Shown here piece by piece: positions 38,461-46,712 of a DNA stretch of 64,000 bases. The first letter of the stretch is position 1. Each line of letters opens with the position of its first letter. Both the position numbers and the translations under genes were made by a program. Origin of the DNA: Aliiroseovarius sp. S1123 (GTDB lineage: Bacteria; Pseudomonadota; Alphaproteobacteria; Rhodobacterales; Rhodobacteraceae); assembly GCF_023015885.1 (NCBI RefSeq), contig NZ_JALKBE010000008.1:1-64000 (forward strand), in the 5' to 3' direction. Below the pieces are notes generated by a model that worked only from the letters and a program-made list of their open reading frames with translations, was not told the DNA's origin and searched no databases.

Positions 38461-38510
38461 AAATGACTAGGCGAAATGACTAAATTTGTGCTAGAGGGCA
38501 AAGATATAAT
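38461..38510 (+). promoter_or_regulatory. Promoter and candidate PutR sites in the putA-putR gap
   Basis: AAATGACTA occurs twice as a direct repeat, at 38461-38469 and 38474-38482, 13 bases apart. A perfect -10 box, TATAAT, sits at 38505-38510, facing putR, with no good -35 box at the right distance. The short gap between the two divergent genes and repeated sites fits activation and autoregulation by an Lrp-family protein. This is inferred. Confidence 0.5.
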
Positions 38511-38526
38511 CTGAATGGAGCGAAAA

Positions 38527-39000
38527 ATGCAGGACGAATGGAAAGCCGAGTTTGATCGCTTCGATCGTTTGATTCTGGATATTTTGTCGACGGATGGGCG
38601 GATTTCGATCACCGAGCTGGCAGGGAAGATCGGTTTGTCGAAATCACCGACACAAGCCCGCTTGAAGAAGCTTGAGAAGACCGGTGTGATCACCGGCTAC
38701 CGTGCCCAGATCGACCCGATCCGGATGGGCCGTGATCACGTGGCCTTTGTGGAAGTGAAACTGTCCGATACGCGCGAAGCCGCGCTGAAAGCCTTCAACG
38801 AAGGGGTCGCCGCCATTCCCGAGGTCGAGGAATGCTATATGCTCGCCGCCCATTTCGACTACCTTCTGAAGGTGCGCACGCAGGATATGCGGGATTATCG
38901 CCGGGTGCTGGGCGAGAAGATCAGCTCGCTTCCACACGTGGCGCAAAGCTCGACCCATGTGGCGATGCAGGCTGTGAAGGAAGATGGCACTTCGCTGTGA
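38527..39000 (+). CDS. putR: Lrp-family proline utilisation regulator
   Basis: A regulator of about 157 residues with an N-terminal winged helix (helix-turn-helix about 27-50; ITELAGKIGLSKSPTQARL) and the RAM effector domain. Divergence from putA is the arrangement of the proline-responsive putR activators of alphaproteobacteria. I chose the ATG at 38527 because GGAG lies six bases before it. An in-frame ATG at 38515 would fall close to the transcription start implied by the TATAAT box. Confidence 0.88.
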   Translation: MQDEWKAEFDRFDRLILDILSTDGRISITELAGKIGLSKSPTQARLKKLEKTGVITGYRAQIDPIRMGRDHVAFVEVKLSDTREAALKAFNEGVAAIPEVEECYMLAAHFDYLLKVRTQDMRDYRRVLGEKISSLPHVAQSSTHVAMQAVKEDGTSL

Positions 39001-39047
39001 TCTGCCGTTGCCCCTGCCCGACTTTAGGGTTAGGCAAAGGAGGCTTT

Positions 39048-39134
39048 GCCCGCGTGGTGGAATGGTAGACACAGGAGACTTAAAATCTCTAGGCCGGATA
39101 GGCCGTGCCGGTTCGAGTCCGGCCGCGGGTACCA
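39048..39134 (+). tRNA. tRNA-Leu (UAA)
   Basis: An 87-base tRNA with a long variable arm. The acceptor stem is GCCCGCG / CGCGGGT followed by the encoded A-CCA, the T loop reads GGTTCGAGTCC, and the anticodon loop CTTAAAATC gives anticodon TAA. The long variable region, with the paired GGCC...GGCC, identifies a class II tRNA. A terminator follows at 39160. Confidence 0.97.
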
Positions 39135-39159
39135 AGCAACTGACAAGCTGCCCATACGC

Positions 39160-39198
39160 AAACGGCGCACCTAAATGGCGCGCCGTTTTCTGTTTTGT
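39160..39198 (+). terminator. Rho-independent terminator after tRNA-Leu
   Basis: AAACGGCGC (39160-39168) pairs with GCGCCGTTT (39180-39188) over nine bases and is followed by TTCTGTTTTG. It lies 26 bases after the tRNA. Confidence 0.85.
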
Positions 39199-39207
39199 AT
39201 CAGGGAA

Positions 39208-40197
39208 TTACTTCAGTGCAGCATCGGTGATGGCGCTGGTCCAAGCCCCTTCAGGTGCTTTTGTGATCACCGGATCTGAACCGCCGCCCAACAGAGTGGC
39301 CACGGTGCGCTCGTAGGCTGCGACGTCCAGCGATCCGTCCGACCCTGCGGTCAGCTTGCCGATCTCGCCGATCATGCGGATCTGGTGGGTCTCGGTCTGG
39401 GCGCCAGTTTCGTCATAATCCAGGATGATCCCGGCTGCAGCTTCGGCGTTCTCTTCGGCCCATTTCCAGCCCTTCATCGAGGCGCGCACGAAGCGTTCCA
39501 TCTTATCGGTGAAGGCGGCATCCGACAGGTTCTCTTCCAGAACATACAGACCGTCTTCCAGTGTCGCGACGCCTTGGTCTTCATACTTGAAGGTCACCAG
39601 TTCGTCCGGGCTGACACCTGCGTCAATGACCTGCCAGTATTCGTTATAGGCCATGGTCGAAATGCAGTCGGCCTGACGCTGCAACAGGGCGTCAACGTTG
39701 AAGGCCTGCTTCAGCACTTCAACCCCGGTTTCGCTTTTGCCATCGGTCGACAGGCCCAGCTTGGACATCCAGTTCATGAAGGGGAATTCATTGCCGAAGA
39801 ACCAGACACCAAGGGTGCGGTTGGCAAGATCGGCAGGAGACGAGATGCCAACGTCGCCCCAGCAGGTCAGCATCATGCCCGAAGACGCAAAGGGCTGGGC
39901 GATGTTCACCAGCGGAAGACCTTTTTCGCGTGCTGCAAGGGCTGCGGGCATCCATTCGACAACAACATCTGCGCTGCCGCCAGCGATCACCTGCGTCGGG
40001 GCAATATCGGGGCCGCCGGGCAGGATGGTGACGTTCAGGTCTTCATCGGCGTAATAGCCGTTTTCAAGCGCCACATAATAGCCAGCGAACTGGCCCTGTG
40101 TGACCCATTTCAGCTGAAGCGTGACGTCATCTGCCGCAGATGCCGCGCTTGCGCTTACGGCAAGGGCAGCTGCGCCGATCATTGATTTAAGTTTCAT
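39208..40197 (-). CDS. NMT1/THI5-type ABC transporter substrate-binding protein
   Basis: A 329-residue periplasmic binding protein. The signal peptide is LKSMIGAAALAVSASAASA, cut near residue 22. The mature part starts VTLQLKWVTQGQFAGYYVA, the hallmark of the NMT1/THI5-like family that captures pyrimidine precursors or other small ring compounds. AAGGAGAG precedes the ATG. It is the last gene of the transporter and pyrimidine unit, so the ligand is likely a pyrimidine base, dihydropyrimidine or hydantoin. The context supports this but does not prove it. Confidence 0.9.
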   Translation of the reverse strand: MKLKSMIGAAALAVSASAASAADDVTLQLKWVTQGQFAGYYVALENGYYADEDLNVTILPGGPDIAPTQVIAGGSADVVVEWMPAALAAREKGLPLVNIAQPFASSGMMLTCWGDVGISSPADLANRTLGVWFFGNEFPFMNWMSKLGLSTDGKSETGVEVLKQAFNVDALLQRQADCISTMAYNEYWQVIDAGVSPDELVTFKYEDQGVATLEDGLYVLEENLSDAAFTDKMERFVRASMKGWKWAEENAEAAAGIILDYDETGAQTETHQIRMIGEIGKLTAGSDGSLDVAAYERTVATLLGGGSDPVITKAPEGAWTSAITDAALK

Positions 40198-40248
40198 GGT
40201 TCTCTCCTTGTTGAATCATTTTTTGTTTGGTTTTGCGGGCTGGTTTGA

Positions 40249-41094
40249 TCAGCCTCGTTGTGATGGGTGCCAGAAGGTCACCTTTTTCTCGATAAATGCG
40301 ACGATGCCGTAAAAGGCAGTGCCCGCAAGGGCGGCGACGACGATCTCGGCCCAGACCAGATCAATCGACAGGCTGCCGACACCGGTTGAAATCCGGAACC
40401 CCATCCCGCGGGTGGGTGATCCAAAGTATTCAGCCACAATTGCCCCGATCAGGGCAAGTGTCGCGGCCACTTTCAGCCCGTTGAAGATGAAGGGCATGGC
40501 GGCAGGGATGCGCAACTTGAGCAGCGTTTTGAAATATCCCGCTGCATAGGTTTTCATCAGGTCGCGCAGCATCGCGTCGGTCTCGCGCAGGCCTTGCACG
40601 GTGTTCACCAGTACCGGGAAGAACACCATGACGACGACCACGGCTGCTTTGGAGTGCCAGTCGAAGCCGATCCAGCTGACCAGAATGGGGGCAACGCCGA
40701 CGATGGGCAGGGCGGCCACGAAGTTCCCGATGGGCAGAAGCCCACGCGTCAGGAAAGGTGAGCGGTCGATCAGGATTGCTACAACGAATGCCGCAAGCAC
40801 ACCGAAGATGTACCCGCGCAGGGCGCCTTTCAGGACGGTTTGGACAAAGTCCTCCCACAGCATACCGGTCGAGTTTACAAACCTGTCCGCCACCGCAGAC
40901 GGGGCGGGCAGGATGGCCGGTGAGATGGCGAAACTGTGGACTGCGGCCTCCCACAGGACAACGATGGTCAGGCCAAACAGGATCGGCACCGTGTATTTCA
41001 CCGCCGTCGTGTCGGACAGCCGCGAGCGCACGAGCGCGATATTGGTGCCCCAGGCACCTATCCAGAAGACAAAGGCAAAGATCATCCAGCTCAT
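40249..41094 (-). CDS. ABC transporter permease (second subunit)
   Basis: A 281-residue inner-membrane permease of the BPD family with about six helices. The ATPase-coupling loop reads MKTYAAGYFKTLLKLRIPAA (about residues 185-204), the usual EAA-type motif of NMT1-linked permeases. Its start overlaps the stop of the other permease in an ATGA-type junction, so both are made together and probably pair as a heterodimer. A gap of about 50 bases separates it from the binding-protein gene. Confidence 0.9.
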   Translation of the reverse strand: MSWMIFAFVFWIGAWGTNIALVRSRLSDTTAVKYTVPILFGLTIVVLWEAAVHSFAISPAILPAPSAVADRFVNSTGMLWEDFVQTVLKGALRGYIFGVLAAFVVAILIDRSPFLTRGLLPIGNFVAALPIVGVAPILVSWIGFDWHSKAAVVVVMVFFPVLVNTVQGLRETDAMLRDLMKTYAAGYFKTLLKLRIPAAMPFIFNGLKVAATLALIGAIVAEYFGSPTRGMGFRISTGVGSLSIDLVWAEIVVAALAGTAFYGIVAFIEKKVTFWHPSQRG

Positions 41095-42026
41095 GTGCGC
41101 ATCCCCATCTTGCGCAACAGAACATGCTGCGTTCGGTCAAGAAGTGTAACCAGAACGCCCGCCAGAATGGCTGCGGCGAACAGCGCCGACCAGATCGCCA
41201 AAGGCGTTCCGAACTGGTCTCCGATCAGGATCCGTGCACCCAGCCCACTGATCGCACCCGTCGGCAGCTCGCCCACGATGGCACCGACCAGCGCGGCGGC
41301 GATGCCGATTTTTAGCGAGGTGAAGAGGTAGGGAAGGGACGCCGGAACACGCAATTTCAAGAACTGCTGCTGGCCCGAGGCCGAGTAGGTTTTCAGAAGG
41401 TCCAGCTGCTCGGCATTGGGGGCACGCAGGCCCTTGATCATGCCGACCATGACTGGGAAGAAGCACAGATAGGACGAGATCAGCGCTTTGGGAAAGCCAC
41501 GCCCTTCAATCCCCGCCTGAGATGACAGGACGATGATCATCGGCGCCAGTGCCACGATGGGCACAGCTTGCGAGATGATGGCCCAAGGGACCAATGACAT
41601 CTCAAGCACGCGCGATTTCACCACCAAAACGGCGCCCAAGATGCCGACCGAGGTGCCCAGAAGGAAGCCCCAGAAGGTTGATTGCAGAGTGATCCAGCCG
41701 TGATAGATGAGCGATCGTTTCGACCATGTGCGCCCTTTCAAGATCATGGCGCCAGTGGTCTTCCACAGCTCTTGGCCGACCTGCGTCGGTGTGGGTAGGC
41801 GCGGACGATCAAGGTCATAGCCGCCCGCGATATAGCTTTTATTGTTCAGCAGAAGCGACAGGGTCGAGGCATTGCGCCGTTCCACGGCTTCGGTTGGGAA
41901 GACATCACCACCAGCGCGTACGGCCTGATCCAGAGTGACGCGGATGTTCATCGGCGCCACGGCCAGAAACCAGATCACCAGAATGCCGAACAGCACAGTC
42001 AGGACAGGAAACAGCGTTCTAGTCAT
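41091..42026 (-). CDS. ABC transporter permease (first subunit, with periplasmic insert)
   Basis: A permease of about 311 residues. After the first helix (about 5-25) comes a polar stretch of about 60 residues, which should face the periplasm, before the remaining helices begin near residue 105. The coupling loop is LLKTYSASGQQQFLKLRVPA. The ATG at 42026 overlaps the end of the ATPase gene by eight bases. It differs enough from the other permease that the transporter is probably a heterodimer. The insert could contact the binding protein. Confidence 0.88.
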   Translation of the reverse strand: MTRTLFPVLTVLFGILVIWFLAVAPMNIRVTLDQAVRAGGDVFPTEAVERRNASTLSLLLNNKSYIAGGYDLDRPRLPTPTQVGQELWKTTGAMILKGRTWSKRSLIYHGWITLQSTFWGFLLGTSVGILGAVLVVKSRVLEMSLVPWAIISQAVPIVALAPMIIVLSSQAGIEGRGFPKALISSYLCFFPVMVGMIKGLRAPNAEQLDLLKTYSASGQQQFLKLRVPASLPYLFTSLKIGIAAALVGAIVGELPTGAISGLGARILIGDQFGTPLAIWSALFAAAILAGVLVTLLDRTQHVLLRKMGMRT

Positions 42027-42801
42027 AGGAATGCCCCGCGCGCAGCCCCTCGCGAACCCGATGGGCGACGTCCAAAAACTCCTGCGTGTCGCGAATGTCC
42101 AGCGGGCGTTCGGCGGGCAGGGGGCATTCAATCACGTCGGAAATCCGGCCGGGACGCGGGGACATGACGACGATCTTGGTCGACAGGTACACGGCCTCGG
42201 GGATCGAGTGGGTGACGAAGCAGATCGTTTTCTGCGTCTTGGCCCAAAGCTTCAAAAGCTGCTCGTTCAGGTGATCGCGGACGATCTCGTCCAGCGCGCC
42301 AAAGGGCTCGTCCATCAAAAGGATGTCGGCGTCAAAGGCCAGTGCGCGGGCAATAGACGCCCGCTGCTGCATGCCGCCCGAAAGCTGCCACGGGAACTTC
42401 TTCTCAAATCCTTCCAAATCGACCAGCTCAAGCACCCGCTTGATCCGCTCGTCTTGGTCGGCCTTGGAATAGCCCATGATTTCCAGCGGCAGGCGCACAT
42501 TGCGCCCGATGGTTCGCCACGGATACAACCCTGCGTGCTGGAAAACATAGCCATAGGCGCGCGAGCGGCGGGCTTCGTGCGGGGAGACGCCGTTCACCGT
42601 GATGTCGCCCGCCGTTGGTGTCTCCAAATCCGCCATACAGCGCAGGAAGGTGGTTTTGCCACAGCCCGAGGGACCGATGAAACTGACAAAATCACCCTTC
42701 TTGATGTCCAGCGACACGTCTTTCAACGCATGCACAGGCCCGTCATTGGTCTGAAAGGTCAGAGAGAGGTTCTCGGCCTTGATTACCGTTTCTGCTGTCA
42801 C
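42019..42801 (-). CDS. ABC transporter ATP-binding protein
   Basis: A 260-residue ATPase with Walker A GPSGCGKTT (43-51), signature LSGGMQQRASIARAL, Walker B ILLMDEPFGALD and the switch His in THSIPEAVYL. It powers the two-permease importer. The start codon is GTG at 42801, one base after the hydantoinase stop, so the two are tightly linked in one mRNA. Confidence 0.93.
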   Translation of the reverse strand: MTAETVIKAENLSLTFQTNDGPVHALKDVSLDIKKGDFVSFIGPSGCGKTTFLRCMADLETPTAGDITVNGVSPHEARRSRAYGYVFQHAGLYPWRTIGRNVRLPLEIMGYSKADQDERIKRVLELVDLEGFEKKFPWQLSGGMQQRASIARALAFDADILLMDEPFGALDEIVRDHLNEQLLKLWAKTQKTICFVTHSIPEAVYLSTKIVVMSPRPGRISDVIECPLPAERPLDIRDTQEFLDVAHRVREGLRAGHSYD

Positions 42802-42802
42802 G

Positions 42803-44257
42803 TCAAACCCCCGTCGCCGGAATGCCGGTGCGTTGCACAGGTTGCGGAGCCGTCAGTTCTTTCCACTTGGATAGCGCGGTGTTGACGGTCGCGTTGGGTT
42901 CCCGGGCGACAAACTGTCCATGACCTTCCTGCGTGCGGATCTCTCCGTCATGCACAGCCACTTGGCCGCGTGTCAGGGTGAAGCGCGGCAGGCCTTTGAC
43001 CTCGTGCCCTTCAAAGACGTTGTAGTCGATCGAGGATTGCTGCGTGCCTGCGGCAATGGTCTTGGACTTCTCGGGATCCCAGACGACAAGGTCGGCATCG
43101 GCACCAACCAGAACGGCCCCCTTGCGTGGGTAGCAGTTCAGGATCTTCGCGATATTGGTCGAGGTGACGGCGACAAATTCGTTCATCGTCAGACGGCCCG
43201 TGGCAACGCCGTGCGTCCACAGCATTGGCATCCGATCCTCAAGCCCGCCGGTCCCGTTCGGGATCTTGGTGAAGTCGCCCACGCCATAGCGTTTCTGCTC
43301 GGTCGTGAAGGCGCAGTGGTCGGTGGCTACGACGGACAGCGAGCCCGACTGCAGACCTGCCCACAGGCTGTCTTGGTGTTTCTGATTGCGGAAGGGGGGC
43401 GACATAACGCGACGCGCAGCGTGGTCCCAATCGGTGTTGAAATACTCGCTTTCATCCAGCGTTAGGTGCTGGATCAGCGGCTCGCCCCAAACGCGCTTAC
43501 CCTGCATACGGGCGCGGCGAATTGCTTCGTGCGCTTCCTCGCAAGAGACATGCACCACGTAAAGCGGTGCGCCTGCCATATCGGCGATCATGATCGCGCG
43601 GTTGGTGGCCTCGCCTTCGACCTGAGAGGGGCGGGAATAGGCGTGTGCCTCGGGCCCGGTGTTGCCTTGGGCCAGCAGTTTGGCGGAAAGCTCGGCAATC
43701 ACGTCGCCGTTTTCGGCATGGACCATTGGGGTCGCGCCCAGCTCGGCCAGGCGGGTGAACGACGAATACAGCTCGTCATCATTCACCATCAGCGCGCCTT
43801 TGTAGGCCAAGAAGTGCTTGAACGTGTTGATGCCGCGCTCCTGCACGACGGTCTGCATGTCGTTAAACACCTGCTCGCCCCACCATGTCACGGCCATGTG
43901 GAACGAATAATCACAGTTCGCGCGGGTTGATTTGTTGTCCCAACGCTTCAGCGCATCCAGCAGGCTTTCGCCTTGGTTGGGCAGGCAGAAATCCACCACC
44001 ATCGTGGTGCCGCCCGCCAGACCGGCGCGCGTGCCGCTTTCGAAATCATCCGATGAGTAGGTGCCCATAAATGGCATCTCGAGGTGCACATGCGGGTCGA
44101 TCCCACCGGGCATGACATAGCAGCCGGTGGCGTCGAGCACCTCGTCGCCTTTCAGGTCCGGCCCGATTTCGATGATCTTGCCGTGGTCGATCAGGACGTC
44201 TGCTTTGTAGGTCAGGTCGGCTGTGACGACGGTTCCGTTTTTGATGACTTTGGTCAT
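42803..44257 (-). CDS. hydA: Dihydropyrimidinase (D-hydantoinase)
   Basis: A 484-residue zinc amidohydrolase that opens dihydrouracil or dihydrothymine to N-carbamoyl-beta-amino acids. The metal ligands begin with His56 and His58 in DPHVHLE, and the carboxylated lysine is Lys153 in AYKGALMVND. GGAGGAAAC lies before the ATG at 44257. It is the second catabolic step after PreT/PreA. The small exported protein gene ends one base before it and the ABC ATPase follows, so enzyme and import are in one operon. Confidence 0.95.
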   Translation of the reverse strand: MTKVIKNGTVVTADLTYKADVLIDHGKIIEIGPDLKGDEVLDATGCYVMPGGIDPHVHLEMPFMGTYSSDDFESGTRAGLAGGTTMVVDFCLPNQGESLLDALKRWDNKSTRANCDYSFHMAVTWWGEQVFNDMQTVVQERGINTFKHFLAYKGALMVNDDELYSSFTRLAELGATPMVHAENGDVIAELSAKLLAQGNTGPEAHAYSRPSQVEGEATNRAIMIADMAGAPLYVVHVSCEEAHEAIRRARMQGKRVWGEPLIQHLTLDESEYFNTDWDHAARRVMSPPFRNQKHQDSLWAGLQSGSLSVVATDHCAFTTEQKRYGVGDFTKIPNGTGGLEDRMPMLWTHGVATGRLTMNEFVAVTSTNIAKILNCYPRKGAVLVGADADLVVWDPEKSKTIAAGTQQSSIDYNVFEGHEVKGLPRFTLTRGQVAVHDGEIRTQEGHGQFVAREPNATVNTALSKWKELTAPQPVQRTGIPATGV

Positions 44258-44258
44258 T

Positions 44259-44630
44259 TTAGTTTCCTCCACACCCAGCCGAGCGCGAGCCCAGCACTGT
44301 TGGTAGCCCCTTAAGGGCGTTGAATGCGGCAAACATGATCGGATGATCCTCGATTGGTCCGCATTGGATTTTAATTAGTGTTCGAATTGAAGATGCATCG
44401 ATGGCCGATATGTCAGCCCGTTCAGCGCACAAGTCAGTGCCGCCTAAATATAGGTTGGCGCCAGTCCAATAGCCTTGCACCCAATTGGTCAAGTCCTGGT
44501 CAGACACTGTCTGCAATTCCTCGCACAGGGTCATCCCAATCCCAGTTGCCCAGTCCAATCGAGATTCAGCAACGGCATCTCCAATGGGCAAAGTTGCAAT
44601 TACAAAAGCTATCGGAGCAGTGAGTCTCAC
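44259..44630 (-). CDS. Small exported protein embedded in the pyrimidine operon
   Basis: A 123-residue protein with a signal peptide (RLTAPIAFVIATLPIGDAVA, probably cut after AVA). The mature part has four cysteines (MTLCEEL, TDLCAE, IQCGPI, AGCGGN), suggesting two disulfides. I do not recognise the family; the size and cysteine count recall small periplasmic proteins of the HdeA/Rap1a kind, a weak comparison. It starts with GTG in a GTGA overlap with hyuC and ends one base before hydA, so it is almost certainly cotranslated with both. A periplasmic protein between two cytoplasmic enzymes is unusual. Confidence 0.7.
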   Translation of the reverse strand: MRLTAPIAFVIATLPIGDAVAESRLDWATGIGMTLCEELQTVSDQDLTNWVQGYWTGANLYLGGTDLCAERADISAIDASSIRTLIKIQCGPIEDHPIMFAAFNALKGLPTVLGSRSAGCGGN

Positions 44631-45874
44631 TTCACAATCTCCGCCGTCGCCAACACAGCATGCATCAACACATCCGTGCCAGCCGCAGCCCAGTCCTTGG
44701 AAATGTCCTCGGCCTCATTATGGCTCAGGCCATCCACACAGGGGCACATGATCATTGCGGTTGGATAGATCTCGTTGATCCAGCAGGCGTCGTGGCCCGC
44801 GCCGGACACGATATCCATGTGGCTATAGCCCAGCTCTTCCGCCGCATCGCGGACCGCTTTCACGCAGCCCTCATCAAAGGCGGGTGGGTCGAAGGTTCCG
44901 ACCATTTCCCAGCTCATCTCGACGCCAATGTCAGCACAAAGCTTCGGCGCGCGCTCGTCAAACTCAGCGATCATTGCGTCGATGACCTCTTGCAGGTGCG
45001 AGCGGAAATCGACGGTGCAGACAACCTTGCCGGGGATGATGTTGCGCGAGTTCGGATAGACGTCGATATGCCCGATGGCCCCCACCGCGTTGGGCTGGTG
45101 CTTCATCGCGATCTCGTGCACCAGTTCAGTGATCAGCGCCAAGCCACGGCCGGCGTTGATCCGCATGGGCATGGGGGTCGAGCCTGTGTGGCTTTCCTTG
45201 CCGATGATGGTCACTTCCAGCCAGTTCAGCCCTTGGCCGTGGGTGACGACACCGATGTCTTTGCCTTCGGCCTCCAGAATGGGGCCTTGTTCGATGTGCA
45301 GTTCAAACATCGCGTGCATCTTACGTGCGCCGACTTCCTCGTCACCGACCCAGCCAATGCGTTTCAGCTCGTCGCCGAACTTCTTGCCCTCGGCATCTTC
45401 GCGGTCATAGGCCCAGTCCTGCGTGTGCTTGCCAGCAAACACGCCCGAGGCCAGCATGGCCGGCGCAAAACGCGTGCCTTCTTCGTTGGTCCAGTTGGCA
45501 ACGACGATCGGGTGCTTCGTTTTGACGTTCAGGTCATTCATCGTGCGGACTGCTTCCAATCCGCCAAGCACGCCAAGCACGCCGTCATATTTGCCACCGG
45601 TGGGCTGCGTATCCAAATGCGAGCCCATATAGACGGGCAGGGCGTCCGGGTCTTCGCCGGGGCGGGTGGCAAACATGTTGCCCATCGTGTCGACGCCCAT
45701 GGTCATGCCGGCGGCTTCGCACCATGTTTGGAACAGCGCGCGCCCTTCGGCGTCTTCATCCGTCAGCGTCTGGCGATTGTTGCCGCCTGCGATGCCGGGG
45801 CCGATCTTGGCCATCTCCATCAGACTGTCCCACAGCCGATCCGCATCGATGCGCAGGTTTTTCCTGTTGGTCAT
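44627..45874 (-). CDS. hyuC: Zinc-dependent N-carbamoyl-amino-acid hydrolase (beta-ureidopropionase type)
   Basis: An M20-family amidohydrolase of about 415 residues that removes ammonia and carbon dioxide from N-carbamoyl-beta-alanine, the third step of reductive uracil breakdown. Metal ligands include His86 in GSHLDTQPTGGKYDG and the acidic NWTNEEGTRF segment. The family is also called HyuC or AmaB and includes allantoate amidohydrolase, so specificity rests on its neighbours. The ATG at 45874 is six bases after GGGAG. It is the first gene of the unit and divergent from the tetR pair. Confidence 0.92.
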   Translation of the reverse strand: MTNRKNLRIDADRLWDSLMEMAKIGPGIAGGNNRQTLTDEDAEGRALFQTWCEAAGMTMGVDTMGNMFATRPGEDPDALPVYMGSHLDTQPTGGKYDGVLGVLGGLEAVRTMNDLNVKTKHPIVVANWTNEEGTRFAPAMLASGVFAGKHTQDWAYDREDAEGKKFGDELKRIGWVGDEEVGARKMHAMFELHIEQGPILEAEGKDIGVVTHGQGLNWLEVTIIGKESHTGSTPMPMRINAGRGLALITELVHEIAMKHQPNAVGAIGHIDVYPNSRNIIPGKVVCTVDFRSHLQEVIDAMIAEFDERAPKLCADIGVEMSWEMVGTFDPPAFDEGCVKAVRDAAEELGYSHMDIVSGAGHDACWINEIYPTAMIMCPCVDGLSHNEAEDISKDWAAAGTDVLMHAVLATAEIVK

Positions 45875-45951
45875 ATTCATCTCCCTTTGGGTACACATGA
45901 ATGTGTATGCGGAATTTAGATTCCGTCTTGTCCTCAGGCTGGATGATTTCT

Positions 45952-45986
45952 GCACGATCGGTCAACATTTTTCTGAACGATCGTGC
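45952..45986. promoter_or_regulatory. Inverted repeat in the hyuC / tetR divergent promoter region
   Basis: GCACGATCG (45952-45960) and CGATCGTGC (45978-45986) are perfect nine-base arms around 17 bases. It lies about 80 bases upstream of hyuC and 94 upstream of the first tetR. A second, smaller pair, CTGCG and CAGAC-type CGCAG, spans 46033-46051. This operator candidate is unlike the preT palindrome at 50915. Confidence 0.5.
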
Positions 45987-46079
45987 GAATTGTTCTGTTT
46001 TCTGAGGAAATCTCGTGCGAAAAGGTAAAGAACTGCGCGAAAGTTACGCAGAATTAAGGTGTGAAGTGTTGACGTAAGT

Positions 46080-46712
46080 ATGGCGACAAAAGGCATTCAA
46101 AGCCGCAACCGGCAAGAAATCACAGCGCGGATTCTGACCGCAGCTGAACGCGTGTTCGCCGAGTTCGGATATGCGGGCGCCTCGATCAGCCGGATCGCGG
46201 CAGAGGCGGGCATTCCGAAATCCAACGTGGTCTATTACTTCGAGACCAAGGAGCTTCTCTATCGTCGCGTCGTGGGCGAGATCTTTGACATCTGGCGCGC
46301 GGCGGCGGACAGTATCACCGTCGACAATGATCCGATCCAGGCGCTGGGCGATTATATCGACACGAAGCTCGATCTGGCGCGGACGCGGCCCTATGGCTCG
46401 AAGGTCTGGGCGAATGAGATCATCCAGCGTGCGCCGATTGTGCAGGACTATCTGGAAGATGAACTGCGGTCCTGGACCGAGGACCGGATCGTGGTGATCG
46501 AGGCGTGGATCGCGAACGGAAAGATCCGCCCGATCAGCGCACGCCATCTGCTTTATGCGATCTGGGCAACAACCCAGCACTATGCGGATTTTACCCATCA
46601 GATCACCACGCTGAACGAAGGGGTCGAGCTGACGAACCGCCAGTGGGGCGAGACCAAATCTGCGGTGAAAGATCTGCTTCTGCGTGGCGTTGAAAAGCAC
46701 GGTGATGCGTAA
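46080..46712 (+). CDS. TetR regulator, RutR type (first of a tandem pair)
   Basis: A 210-residue TetR-family protein. The helix-turn-helix is at about 31-55 (ISRIAAEAGIPKSNVVYYF). The C-terminal domain, with YGSKVWANEIIQRAP and AIWATTQHYADFTHQI, is that of RutR (YcdC), the uracil- and thymine-sensing regulator of Escherichia coli. It is divergent from hyuC and overlaps the next tetR by one base (TAATG). Likely control of pyrimidine genes is inferred from family and position. Confidence 0.88.
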   Translation: MATKGIQSRNRQEITARILTAAERVFAEFGYAGASISRIAAEAGIPKSNVVYYFETKELLYRRVVGEIFDIWRAAADSITVDNDPIQALGDYIDTKLDLARTRPYGSKVWANEIIQRAPIVQDYLEDELRSWTEDRIVVIEAWIANGKIRPISARHLLYAIWATTQHYADFTHQITTLNEGVELTNRQWGETKSAVKDLLLRGVEKHGDA

